DNA of 64,000 nucleotides from Methanoregula sp. (GCA_030694985.1 JAUYTV010000024.1:1-64000), one strand, 5' to 3'. Positions 1-7,739 are shown, numbered from the stretch's first letter. The notes: a model not told the origin generated them from the letters alone. A program made the numbers and translations.

Positions 1-253
1 ACTGTACCCCGTTCTCGGTGAAGTAGGCCCGGAGAATAGTTAGTTTCTGTCGGATTGTCAGCCCCGTATGTCCTTTTAACGAACCCACATACTTGATCAG
101 AGTTTCCGATGAAAGATGATTATGCACCTCATCCAGCGGCACATCTAAAAAACGTGCAAATGATCTGAAAATGTTACGATATGACGCGATAGTGGATGGC
201 TGCCGACCCGCTGCAACCATCATCCCCAGATATTCCTCAACAGTATAACCCAT
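1..253 (-). CDS. Tyrosine recombinase / integrase, N-terminal part (runs off left edge)
   Basis: Reading the minus strand from the ATG at 253 (an in-frame ATG also lies at 259) gives an open frame to the window edge, about 84 residues. It begins MGYTVEEYLGMMVAAGRQPS and continues with ...TIASYRNIFRSFARFLDVPLDEV..., ending in a segment like LTIRQKLTILRAYFTENG. The pattern of a short helix, 'ST+.Y......F..FL', then a second helical pair matches the N-terminal SAM-like core-binding domain of phage-type integrases and XerC/D-like recombinases. The catalytic domain (R..HxxR..Y) would lie outside the window, so activity cannot be judged. The gene is divergent from, and almost abuts, a ferredoxin gene that has lost its N-terminal half, which fits an integration or rearrangement edge (inference). 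Confidence 0.6.
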   Translation of the reverse strand, partial: MGYTVEEYLGMMVAAGRQPSTIASYRNIFRSFARFLDVPLDEVHNHLSSETLIKYVGSLKGHTGLTIRQKLTILRAYFTENGVQ

Positions 254-257
254 ATTC

Positions 258-575
258 ATGTATTTGGCGTTCCGAATATTTAAATTTACATGCGAGACCA
301 TAGGTTTTATCAAAAATCTGCATGGGAGTGACAAGGCATTCATTGCCAATGAAAAATGCACATCGTGCGGTATCTGCGCCAGAGTCTGTCCTGTGCAGAA
401 TATAATTATCGAAAATGAAAAACCGTCATGGAAGCACCGCTGCGAACTCTGCCTGGCCTGCCTGCATTTCTGCCCGGTTGCTGCGATCCAGATGGGATCC
501 AAGACTGCAAAACGGGGACGATATAAAAATCCGTCCGTAACTATTGCGGATATGAAAAAACAGCGCGGTGAATGA
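258..575 (+). pseudogene. EFR1-type ferredoxin, flavodoxin domain missing (likely truncated remnant)
   Basis: The 105-residue product carries two [4Fe-4S] motifs: CTSCGICARVCP at about residues 34-45 and CELCLACLHFCP further on. These are followed by a VAAIQMG...T..RGRYKNP tail typical of EFR1-family ferrodoxins (flavodoxin fold plus 2x[4Fe-4S], about 250-270 aa). Only the C-terminal ferredoxin part and a little linker remain; the roughly 150-residue flavodoxin domain is absent. The frame is closed by a stop at 246-248, and upstream lies the divergent integrase gene. No clear ribosome binding site precedes the ATG at 258. The iron-sulfur half is intact, so a stand-alone ferredoxin could still be made, but a gene truncated by rearrangement is more likely. 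Confidence 0.6.
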
Positions 576-606
576 GCGGTTAATTTTTTTTCGGTCTGAT
601 TGCAAT

Positions 607-2526
607 TCAGAAACGAGGTTGTTGCTGGGTTCCGCAGTGGAATGTACCGAATCCTTCTACCATGGCCCGGGCATTGATCCCGATCACTTCTCTGTCCGGG
701 AAGAGCTTTCTTATGATCTTGAGTGCTTCAGCATCGTGCGGATCCTTAAACACAGGAACGATCACAACAGAGTTCCCGATATAGAAATTTGTATAACTTG
801 CCGGATAACGCTCGTCGCCATCCACCACGGGTGCCGGCATGGGCAGTTTTACAACAGTTAATGGTTGTCCGCTCTGGTCAGAGGACTGCCTGAGGATCTC
901 ATAATTGTCATGCAGGGCCGGGAAATTTGCATCTGCGATATCCATTTCATAGGCACAGACAACTGTTGACGGGCCGACAAACCGGGCAATATCATCAATA
1001 TGCCCATCGGTATCGTCACCTACAATCCCGTCATTTAGCCAGATCACCTTCTCGACACCGAGATATTCTTTGAGCTTTTCTTCGATCTGATCGGCTGACA
1101 AGCCCGGGTTACGGTTGGGGTTTAAGAGGCAGGCACGGGTTGTCAGTACCGTTCCTTTACCATTCACATCAATAGAACCGCCTTCAAGCACAACACCTGG
1201 AGTGAAGATAGGAAGGTTGAGCCTGCGATTCATCATGAGCGGGATCCTCCCATCCGAAATTTGGGCCTCATATTTTCCGCCCCATGCATTGAAGTTCCAG
1301 TGGACAATGGCAGTCTTTTGCAAGGTACGGTTCACAATAAATGTCGGGCCATAATCGCGGATCCAGACATCGGAATACTCACTGGTATGCAGGATGATCC
1401 GGTCGAGATCTGCGCCTGCTTCCCTGAGTCGTGCCCTGACTTTGCGATGGATAACTGCGGTGGGAACAAAGAGTTCAACCCTTTCTGATGTATGGATTGC
1501 CCGTATGAACTCATAGTATGCCTCTTCCACTGCACTGAGATGGGGAAATGTCATGCTGTTGTGCGGCCACGAGAGCCAGACAGCATCATGAGGTTCCCAT
1601 TCTGCTGGCATGTGAAACCCGCGGTTCTGTGGTGTATCTTCTTTTCTCAAAGCCGGAAAAATCCCACTCTCCCCGGGGAAAGCAACCCCGATCCTGCCGT
1701 ACGTTTCCGGACGACGATTCCGGAAAAACCCCCAGGAATCCTGAACCGTGTGGTTCATGGAGAGATCGAGGGAGGCAATTACTGTCTCTTCGCCATCACC
1801 GGCCTTTGAGAGGATCTTACCAAAGGCATCGCAGACAAATGATCCCCCGAAGAACCGGCAGTTCTCCTCCAGGCCCGACCGGTTCACAGCTGCAATATGG
1901 ATACTGTTTGCCACCGCGTGACTCCGCTGGATCAGTTCCCATGCTTCATGCCAGTCACCTTCAGCCGGCTCATCTCCCCCGGGATGGCCGATTGCAGTCG
2001 GGTAAAAGATGATCTCTGCCCCATCAAGTGCAACACACCGCGCAGCCTCCGGAAACCACTGGTCAAAACAGATAAGGACTGCGATCCGCCCGTGCCGGGT
2101 ATCAAAAACCCGGTAGCCCTCTCCGGGATAGAAGTATCCCTTCTCAAAGAATCCTGGGTCCTGTGGTATGTGCACCTTGCGGTAGGGGGGGTAAATCGTG
2201 CCATCGGCATCGATCACTACAGCAGTATTATAGAAACGGCCCTCAGTCGTTTTCTCGTAGAGCGGAACAATGATCACGACATTGTGTGCCTTGGCCAGCT
2301 CGGAAAAAATATGGGTGGTTGCACCGGGGACCGTCTCTGCAAATGTGGATGCATCGACACCGATATGCTTTGGGAAGTAGCGGGTTTTAAAAAGTTCCGG
2401 AAGGCAGATGATCTGTGCGCCAGCTTTTGCTGCCAGCTCCACCTTGTCCTGCGCCTTTTTAAGCATCACATCCGGGTCATTTCCGACTGCCATCTGGATG
2501 AGCCCGATAATTACTGTACCCTGCAT
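607..2526 (-). CDS. Fused N-carbamoylputrescine amidase / agmatine deiminase (AguB-AguA)
   Basis: A 639-residue protein with two complete enzyme domains. Residues 1 to about 290 are a nitrilase-superfamily N-carbamoylputrescine amidase with the Glu-Lys-Cys triad visible at E44 (LPELF), K117 (YRKVHIP) and C153 (LICFDQW). Residues about 302-639 are an agmatine deiminase: MPAEWEPHDAVWLSWPHN entry, WNFNAWGGKY, LEGGSIDVNG, GDDTDGHIDD, and the catalytic Cys at about 631 in FHCGTQQQP. Together they would convert agmatine to N-carbamoylputrescine and then to putrescine, CO2 and ammonia, an alternative to agmatinase. In most organisms these are separate adjacent genes (aguA, aguB); here they are one polypeptide in reaction-reversed order. 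RBS-like GAAGGAT precedes the ATG. It appears to be transcribed alone. Confidence 0.9.
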   Translation of the reverse strand: MQGTVIIGLIQMAVGNDPDVMLKKAQDKVELAAKAGAQIICLPELFKTRYFPKHIGVDASTFAETVPGATTHIFSELAKAHNVVIIVPLYEKTTEGRFYNTAVVIDADGTIYPPYRKVHIPQDPGFFEKGYFYPGEGYRVFDTRHGRIAVLICFDQWFPEAARCVALDGAEIIFYPTAIGHPGGDEPAEGDWHEAWELIQRSHAVANSIHIAAVNRSGLEENCRFFGGSFVCDAFGKILSKAGDGEETVIASLDLSMNHTVQDSWGFFRNRRPETYGRIGVAFPGESGIFPALRKEDTPQNRGFHMPAEWEPHDAVWLSWPHNSMTFPHLSAVEEAYYEFIRAIHTSERVELFVPTAVIHRKVRARLREAGADLDRIILHTSEYSDVWIRDYGPTFIVNRTLQKTAIVHWNFNAWGGKYEAQISDGRIPLMMNRRLNLPIFTPGVVLEGGSIDVNGKGTVLTTRACLLNPNRNPGLSADQIEEKLKEYLGVEKVIWLNDGIVGDDTDGHIDDIARFVGPSTVVCAYEMDIADANFPALHDNYEILRQSSDQSGQPLTVVKLPMPAPVVDGDERYPASYTNFYIGNSVVIVPVFKDPHDAEALKIIRKLFPDREVIGINARAMVEGFGTFHCGTQQQPRF

Positions 2527-2700
2527 ATCCTTCGTGCTATACGGGTTTTTTTTACTGGGATATCATGCTATCCAAAGATTACCTGATCCATAAGGGTCGT
2601 GTATGGGACTTGTGTGGCTGAACCTGTTGTGGGTTCCTGATCGCTGTTTTATCCAGTATTAGTAAAATATATATTCCAAAAAGTTAAAAATACTTATTAA

Positions 2701-2722
2701 AATGTAAATGGTAGTTTACATT
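2701..2722. promoter_or_regulatory. Perfect 8-bp inverted repeat, candidate operator
   Basis: The arms AATGTAAA (2701-2708) and TTTACATT (2715-2722) are perfectly complementary with a 6-bp spacer. They lie just after an AT-rich TATA-like stretch (about 2691-2702) and about 30 bp before the ATG of the small membrane protein at 2751. This is where an archaeal repressor would block polymerase loading. The HTH gene two positions downstream is the obvious candidate to bind it (inference). Confidence 0.5.
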
Positions 2723-2750
2723 ATCTATCATTTTGTGGAGTTGTACGAGT

Positions 2751-3104
2751 ATGATTAAGAGAACCTTTTTGTCATCCGTTTCAACGTTCTCTACTGAACG
2801 TGAGAAAAAAGAGATGGGAATCGGTCATAGTCTTGGGGATGGGAGAATCCGGTTTGCCTTAACTGCAGGCGCCTGTCTTTTAGCACTGGTGATCGTGTTA
2901 AAAAATATCCTTAATGTTCCTGAAAGCAGGCTTTTTTCGGATATTGTCGTATACATCGGCATCTATACCGGCTTTTCACTAGTCTATCCTGTGACAATAC
3001 ATGAGCGGCATTCTCATAAGATCAATAACCCGTCCCTCTGGTGTGCACTCATTGTGGTCATGACACTTGCAATCATTGTCTTTTATGCAATCAGAAATGG
3101 GTAG
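2751..3104 (+). CDS. Small membrane protein (DUF2178-like?), partner of HTH regulator
   Basis: A 117-residue protein from the ATG at 2751, preceded by GGAG at 2736-2739; a TTG at 2733 would add six residues and is less likely. There are three or four hydrophobic segments: FALTAGACLLALVIVLKNIL, a segment around VVYIGIYTGFSLVYPV, and a C-terminal CALIVVMTLAIIVFYAI. A charged loop HERHSHKINN lies between the last two. Small membrane proteins paired with a 70-residue Cro/CI regulator are common in archaea and are often annotated DUF2178; assignment to that family is by context and general look only. The function is unknown. It probably forms a two-gene unit with the regulator at 3225. Confidence 0.65.
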   Translation: MIKRTFLSSVSTFSTEREKKEMGIGHSLGDGRIRFALTAGACLLALVIVLKNILNVPESRLFSDIVVYIGIYTGFSLVYPVTIHERHSHKINNPSLWCALIVVMTLAIIVFYAIRNG

Positions 3105-3224
3105 GAATATTATGGACCGGAACCCTGCCCATATCATTGTAAATCAGTGCCCATTAAAAATTTGCATACTCCGCATGATGCCATTACCCCCAATAAAATT
3201 TTTAAGCAAGAGGTTCAGGGCAGG

Positions 3225-3449
3225 ATGAAGAACAGGATCAAGGTCTACCGGGCGCTGCACGAACTCACCCAGGAAGCACTAGCTGACAAACTGGCGGTGA
3301 CCCGGCAGACAATCCTTGCCATAGAGAAAGGAAAATATGATCCCTCCCTTGATCTTGCATTCCGGATCTCGGAATTATTTGGTATACCGATTGAGAAGAT
3401 ATTTCTCCGCAGTTCGGGTGGAGAAGATAACCCGCAGTTTGAGGATTGA
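3225..3449 (+). CDS. HTH (Cro/CI, XRE) transcriptional regulator
   Basis: From ATG 3225, with AGG/CAGG just upstream, a 74-residue protein beginning MKNRIKVYRALHELTQEALA. It contains the classic XRE helix-turn-helix (LTQEALADKLAVTRQTILAIEKGKYDPSLDLAFRISELFGIPIEKIF). An upstream in-frame start at 3147 would add 26 poorly conserved residues. Almost the whole protein is the DNA-binding domain, typical of single-domain repressors of small membrane-protein operons. It follows the membrane protein by 120 bp in the same direction. The palindrome at 2701-2722 is a plausible target, so autoregulation is inferred. Confidence 0.88.
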   Translation: MKNRIKVYRALHELTQEALADKLAVTRQTILAIEKGKYDPSLDLAFRISELFGIPIEKIFLRSSGGEDNPQFED

Positions 3450-4071
3450 CAGCAAGGTATTCCGGCAATATCTTTTAAGTTTTTAAAGGAACGGATCAAG
3501 TAAGCATTTAAGCTGGATCTTTACTTGCTCTTCGCTTTTTTGAATGGGTAATGCAGAAATTGATTAGATTACAATGATGGTGGTTGATGTCCCCTTATCC
3601 CAAAATAGGATGAACGCCGCCGCACCAAAAAGGGACGCCCCCGCGGCGGTTTTAATGACTAAAATGTTGAAACCGTCTTGCCCCGCCGTGCCTAAAGAGA
3701 GGCCCTGAGGCTGGGGAACATCACAACTAATTTTTGATAACAGGTCTTACCCACATAAAGTAGCGGCGAGCCTCTTTCCTGTTGATGAAACACCTCTCAA
3801 TGCTATTATTAAAAAAGATCTTCATCATCAAATGTGGTGCAGACAATGTTTAAAAATTCCACGGAGTGGTGCGAATTGTTTAAATGTCCACACTCCAACC
3901 GTACATAGTAGTACACGTTTAACGTATGTGTGCACCACATTGGCTGCTGTATCACCTCTTTTCAAGGGTGCACAGGGATCTATTTTAGCCGGGTACTAAC
4001 GAGCAGGCAAAGTGATCCCGTGTGCAGTCAGAAAAGGGATCTGCACCAGAGAATAAAAAAGAGATGATTCA
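3450..4071. other. 622-bp intergenic region with hairpins and repeats
   Basis: No convincing gene. It holds a GC-rich hairpin at 3617-3649 (7-bp perfect stem CCGCCGC/GCGGCGG followed by TTTT), a second one at 3681-3716 (CCCCGCC pairing with GGCTGGGG with one bulge), and a cluster of gtggtgc/gcaccac repeats at 3834-3938. A 6-bp hairpin GTGCAG/CTGCAC at 4022-4046 lies just before the acetate transporter. A minus-strand reading at about 3731-3822 is faintly transposase-like but too weak to call. Confidence 0.6.
3834..3938. repeat. gtggtgc repeats around TTTAAA boxes, candidate operator cluster
   Basis: GTGGTGC occurs at 3834-3840 and again exactly 32 bp later at 3866-3872; the inverted copy GCACCAC is at 3932-3938. 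Between each direct copy and a following CCAC lies a TTTAAA box. Around the second copy GGAGTG (3863-3868) is also complementary to CACTCC (3891-3896). The arrangement looks like duplicated promoter/operator units for the downstream acetate transporter, whose start is about 135-200 bp further on. Confidence 0.4.
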
Positions 4072-4662
4072 ATGGAACATATTGAAGAAAAGAACAGGAA
4101 CAATCTCTTCCTGATGGATAATTCAGCTAACCCGGCACCGCTGGGACTGTGCGCATTTGGCTTAACAACCGTCTTACTCAGTCTTCACAATGCCGGATTC
4201 ACCCCACTTGGGAGCCCCATCCTTGCAATGGCGATCTTCTATGGCGGACTTGCACAGGTGATGGTCGGGCTGATGGAGTGGAAGAAGAACAACACGTTTG
4301 GGATGCTCACGTTTGGGAGTTTTGGTTTTTTCTGGATCTCGTTTGCCACGCTTCTCATTCTTCCAGTGCTTGGCCTTACAAAAGCGCCCACTCCGATTGA
4401 TCTCGCAGCATTCCTTGGGGTCTGGACACTTCTCATCTTTGGCCTGTTTATCTGCACATTAAAGATGCACCGTCTCCTTGCGTTCACCCTCTTTATGGTC
4501 CTGCTCCTGGCACTTTTGCTTGTCGCAGCGCAACTCACGGGCAGCACGCTCATCTTAAACCTTGGGGGATTTGCCGGTCTTGTTGCCGGTCTGCTCGCGC
4601 TTTACATGGGACTTGGGCAGGTTATCAATGAGATATATGGCAGCCGGGTTCTCCCGGTGTAA
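4072..4662 (+). CDS. GPR1/FUN34/YaaH (SatP-type) acetate uptake transporter
   Basis: A 196-residue membrane protein with six hydrophobic segments. It carries the family signature NPAPLGL at about residues 21-27 and a conserved FYGGLAQVMVGLMEWKKNNTFG stretch. Members of this family move acetate (or succinate) with protons across the cytoplasmic membrane. Hydrogenotrophic Methanomicrobiales commonly need acetate as a carbon source, so an import role is reasonable (inference from family and lifestyle). The length is normal for the family. The gene stands alone behind a long, repeat-containing leader; GAGATGAT a few bases upstream may serve as RBS. Confidence 0.9.
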   Translation: MEHIEEKNRNNLFLMDNSANPAPLGLCAFGLTTVLLSLHNAGFTPLGSPILAMAIFYGGLAQVMVGLMEWKKNNTFGMLTFGSFGFFWISFATLLILPVLGLTKAPTPIDLAAFLGVWTLLIFGLFICTLKMHRLLAFTLFMVLLLALLLVAAQLTGSTLILNLGGFAGLVAGLLALYMGLGQVINEIYGSRVLPV

Positions 4663-4757
4663 TTTTCCTTTTTTACACAAAACCGTTTTTTCAATAGTTC
4701 CGGGTATTTCCTCTGACGGATAAGAGTTGTTAAATTTTCATCGGTAAAAGATTCATT

Positions 4758-5270
4758 ATGAGTATTATGGAAATTCTCTGGGCGCTTATGTTTCCGCTTC
4801 TTGGGGCAATAATTGCCCTTATACATATCACAAAAGAGAGAAACACCGCTGACACGCACCGAAAACTCGAAATTATCCTGATGTGGCAGCTCGGCTGCGG
4901 GCTTGGCCTGTCCCTGATCTGGGGTGGAATCGGCCACCTGCTCCTTCCTGATCAGGTAGCCCAATCGATCGGCTGGGCAACCGGTAGTCCCTTCCAGCGG
5001 GAAGTAGGTATGTGGGATGTATCGATCGGTATTGTGGCCCTCCTCTGCCTGAAGTACCATGATCATTTCTGGCTTGCCACGATCATCGGCGGAGGTTTGT
5101 TCCTGTTCGGTGCCGGTCTTGGCCATTTATACGAGTTCATTGCGCACGGGGATATCTCTCCTAACAATATTGGCGGGGTGTTATGGGTAGATCTCCTTTT
5201 TCCGATCCTCCTAGCTGTGCTGTACCTGCTCTACCATAAAGAGAAAGCTGATATTCACACTCTTAAGTAA
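4758..5270 (+). CDS. DUF6790-like integral membrane protein
   Basis: A 170-residue protein with four predicted membrane segments. Its conserved-looking loop DQVAQSIGWATGSPFQREVG is followed by MWDVSIGIVALL. The 'IGW..GSPFQ.EVG' signature and the GHLYEFI.HGD segment agree with the DUF6790 family of uncharacterised membrane proteins. No enzymatic motif is visible. It follows the acetate transporter on the same strand after 95 bp that include a T-rich stretch, so co-transcription is uncertain. Function unknown. Confidence 0.7.
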   Translation: MSIMEILWALMFPLLGAIIALIHITKERNTADTHRKLEIILMWQLGCGLGLSLIWGGIGHLLLPDQVAQSIGWATGSPFQREVGMWDVSIGIVALLCLKYHDHFWLATIIGGGLFLFGAGLGHLYEFIAHGDISPNNIGGVLWVDLLFPILLAVLYLLYHKEKADIHTLK

Positions 5271-5439
5271 AAGCCTGTTGTTCCGGAAGAATAGACCTGC
5301 AAAGATCTCGTGCCCAGAGGTGCGGCAGCTGAAAATCAAAGAGTATACCAGATTCGGCAATATGTGTTTAAGGCTGCGGCAATGAAGACCCGTGATGGTT
5401 TACCCTCTGGCTCATTTTTTTACCTCTTTACGATTATGG

Positions 5440-5765
5440 CAGTCAGAAAGCCCACAATCTTTAGTCGTGGGATGAATGCCGTACAGCCTACCAACAAATA
5501 GGTTTATTTGATATCTGATGCTATAATATTTGTCCCGTGTATAGACGAGAGATCGTGCTGCGTGGTACGCTAAGTTATTTCCTTGTGAAAGAACGCAGGT
5601 TATAGCGGTTGTAATGTTGGCATCTTGACAAAACACCGTTGCTATAACCGCTCGTACGCAGAAAGAGATGTGTACGATGGGAGCACTGATCCCCCACAAC
5701 GACGCACTGCCGGAATGCCCCGGTAACGTTAAGAACCCCACCGGATTTATCCGTGGGAGTAGGTC
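5440..5765. mobile_element. Degenerate IS200/IS605-type element remnant (no transposase ORF)
   Basis: The left part has an imperfect hairpin CCCAC(5451-5455)...GTGGG(5467-5471) followed by GATGAATGCC. The right part has GAATGCC (5713-5719), a GTTAAGAA link, and a hairpin in which CCCA(C)CGGAT pairs with ATCCGTGGG (about 5737-5757), followed by AGTAGGTCA. Such imperfect palindromes with 'tttag/ttta' loops are typical of IS200/IS605 ends, and the right end resembles the 3' end/guide-RNA (omega RNA) region of tnpB elements. The 240 bp between has no TnpA or TnpB, only a GGTTATAGC...GCTATAACC inverted repeat. It looks like an internally deleted or MITE-like copy. Exact ends are uncertain. Confidence 0.5.
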
Positions 5766-5883
5766 AGAATCATGAGATCTCTCAGTTGGCCCCTCTGTCT
5801 GTCAAAAGCAGTAAGGACCGTCATAATTTTTGCCTGTCACGCTTAACAAGGAGAGTGATAACCGGAAATCCTGGGGGGGGTTT

Positions 5884-6951
5884 ATGCTTTTTCTTTCAAC
5901 ACAGGAAAAAAACCAATGGGCCCAATATGCCAAAGATATCGTTAAGAATGATTTAAAGCCCGTATCTTATGGAGCAAAGATTCGAAAAAACCTGTTCTCT
6001 CCATTCTGTTTTTACATCGGCACCCTGCTTGCTGCACAGGGTCATCACCATCGCTGTATTGAATGGATCAAGGCGGGTACGATTTGCGAAGAGGATGGTC
6101 TGTTCTCGTCCACATTTCTCATGGGTTTTTTACAGCGGCATGGCGGGAAAATGATCATACCTGCAGTTGCGTTTCGAGATCCACGACCGTTTGTTCATTT
6201 CTCGAATGTGCCAAATATAAAAAATGCGCGAAAACAGCTGGTGCACCAGTGCGCCCAAACCCTGCCATCATTCGATAAACCTGTGCGCTTTATGGATATC
6301 GGATGCGGGGACGGGGCGCTTACTGTAATGATCCTTTCACATCTTTTGGAGTCTAAGAAGGTTTCTGAACTATCAGAAATTCATCTGGTGGACCCGTCTC
6401 CTGCCATGATTTCGCTTGCAAAAAAATCGGTTGGTGATGCATTTCCTGGCATCTCCATCACTACTGAAAATGCATGCATCCAGGATTGTTCAGCAGGAAT
6501 CTGCCAACACTATGATATCGCGTTTTCTTCGCTGGCATATCACCACATGCCCATTGAAGACAAACGTATCCATCTCGCCAGGTTAAAACCATGGATCGAT
6601 CACTTCGTGCTCTTTGAGATGGATGCAAATAATGATACCCCTGACCTGTTCTCTCCCGATCTGGCGTTCTCAGTATACCAGTCCTACGGGCGGATCATCG
6701 ACTTTGTCTTTGCCCATGATGCACCGCTCGATGTGGTAACTGATTGTGTAGATTCCTTTCTCATGACCGAGCTGGTCTCAATTCTGACCCAGCCGCGTGG
6801 TGAGAGGACGGATTATCACATGCTCCGCACCCAGTGGAATGATCTTTTTAAGACGGTGCTGGGGCCGGAATTTTTGCTCCAGTGTGACTCTGCCTGCTAT
6901 GCGGATGAGTATATGGCCCTGTTTACCATGCACTACGGGCGGGGTGAATAA
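5884..6951 (+). CDS. Class I SAM-dependent methyltransferase, substrate unknown
   Basis: A 355-residue protein from ATG 5884, chosen because a G-run (5873-5880) sits at SD distance; an in-frame ATG at 5830 lacks one. Roughly the first 135 residues are an unrecognised helical domain. Then comes a Rossmann methyltransferase core: motif I FMDIGCGDGALTV, acidic motif II IHLVDPSPAMISLA, and a FSSLAYHHMPIEDK motif like other small-molecule methyltransferases. A C-terminal region of about 100 residues follows. The gene starts just after the IS605-like remnant and its 3' end overlaps the convergent Trm5-like gene by 19 bp. Substrate cannot be inferred. Confidence 0.75.
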   Translation: MLFLSTQEKNQWAQYAKDIVKNDLKPVSYGAKIRKNLFSPFCFYIGTLLAAQGHHHRCIEWIKAGTICEEDGLFSSTFLMGFLQRHGGKMIIPAVAFRDPRPFVHFSNVPNIKNARKQLVHQCAQTLPSFDKPVRFMDIGCGDGALTVMILSHLLESKKVSELSEIHLVDPSPAMISLAKKSVGDAFPGISITTENACIQDCSAGICQHYDIAFSSLAYHHMPIEDKRIHLARLKPWIDHFVLFEMDANNDTPDLFSPDLAFSVYQSYGRIIDFVFAHDAPLDVVTDCVDSFLMTELVSILTQPRGERTDYHMLRTQWNDLFKTVLGPEFLLQCDSACYADEYMALFTMHYGRGE

Positions 6952-7739
6952 ATCAAGTCGAACACAAAGCGGCTCACGCCCGGTGCAACGTTGCCGCAGG
7001 AGTTGTAATACGTGAGTGTGAATCCTTTATGTGTATATTTTTCTATGAGTGCGGGAATCTCGTTTCGGGTTTTGAATGTGTAGAGATGAATCATTCCACC
7101 TTGTTCCATGAGCGGTGAGAGGATGTCGAGAACTCCGTCCATGCCATAGGGTGCCGGAATGATCAGCCGGTCGAACTTCCGGTGCGGGATAAGACTTATG
7201 TCGCAAGCATCCCCAAGGATGGGAGTAATATTTTTTCTTACCTTGTTGAGGCTGATATTTTCTTCAAGCCAGAAGAACGCATCAGGATTCTGCTCTACTG
7301 CTACTACATGGGCCCCTTTTGCTGCTGCAGGAATAGCAAACGGACCCACACCACAGAACGGTACAAGGATTCTTTCGCCGCACTCTGCCTGATCTGCAAC
7401 CCGCATCCGTTCATAAGAGAGATGTGTATTAAAAAAGACCCTGCTCACATCGAGGCGGTAAGAAAAACCAAATTCGTGATGCCGCGTAACTGTAGTGTCT
7501 CCAGCGAGAATTTCATAGCGGGCAGTTCTTTTCTCTCCGGTTACTTTGGCTACCTTGTTGAGTACTGTGTAGATATTTTTGCGATGGGAGATGATCACAT
7601 GTGCGATTATCTGCTTAAACTCAGAGAGTTCCTGCGGGACTGAAATGATGGCGATATCTCCAATCACATCAAAATGATCTGAGATAAGGCAAAGTGCATT
7701 ATCCGGAATTATCCCGCGCAACTGCTCTTTGAGCCCCAT
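6933..7739 (-). CDS. Trm5-like class I methyltransferase (tRNA G37 N1 family), short form
   Basis: 268 residues. The core matches the Trm5/Met-10 family: NTHLSYERMRVADQ, SAM motif VPFCGVGPFAIPAAAKGAHVVAVEQNP, then RLIIPAPYGMDGVLDIL and a GGMIHLYTFK segment corresponding to Trm5's 'RI.MPLP....FL' and 'HLYTFK'. Full-length archaeal Trm5b proteins are about 330-345 aa; this one lacks most of the N-terminal D1 domain used for tRNA elbow recognition. It may be a paralogue with altered substrate rather than the main m1G37 enzyme. It is divergent from the pirin gene (about 100 bp apart) and convergent with the preceding methyltransferase. Confidence 0.72.
   Translation of the reverse strand: MGLKEQLRGIIPDNALCLISDHFDVIGDIAIISVPQELSEFKQIIAHVIISHRKNIYTVLNKVAKVTGEKRTARYEILAGDTTVTRHHEFGFSYRLDVSRVFFNTHLSYERMRVADQAECGERILVPFCGVGPFAIPAAAKGAHVVAVEQNPDAFFWLEENISLNKVRKNITPILGDACDISLIPHRKFDRLIIPAPYGMDGVLDILSPLMEQGGMIHLYTFKTRNEIPALIEKYTHKGFTLTYYNSCGNVAPGVSRFVFDLIYSPRP

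Noticed and set aside
1897-2586. 229-residue plus-strand frame opposite the AguB half
   Set aside because: Shadow of a clear nitrilase domain in another frame; no recognisable domain of its own.
3731-3822. Minus-strand reading FNNSIERCFINRKEARRYF, slightly like a transposase C-terminus
   Set aside because: Only about 25 residues, no terminal repeats nearby, and the similarity is weak; not enough to call a mobile element.
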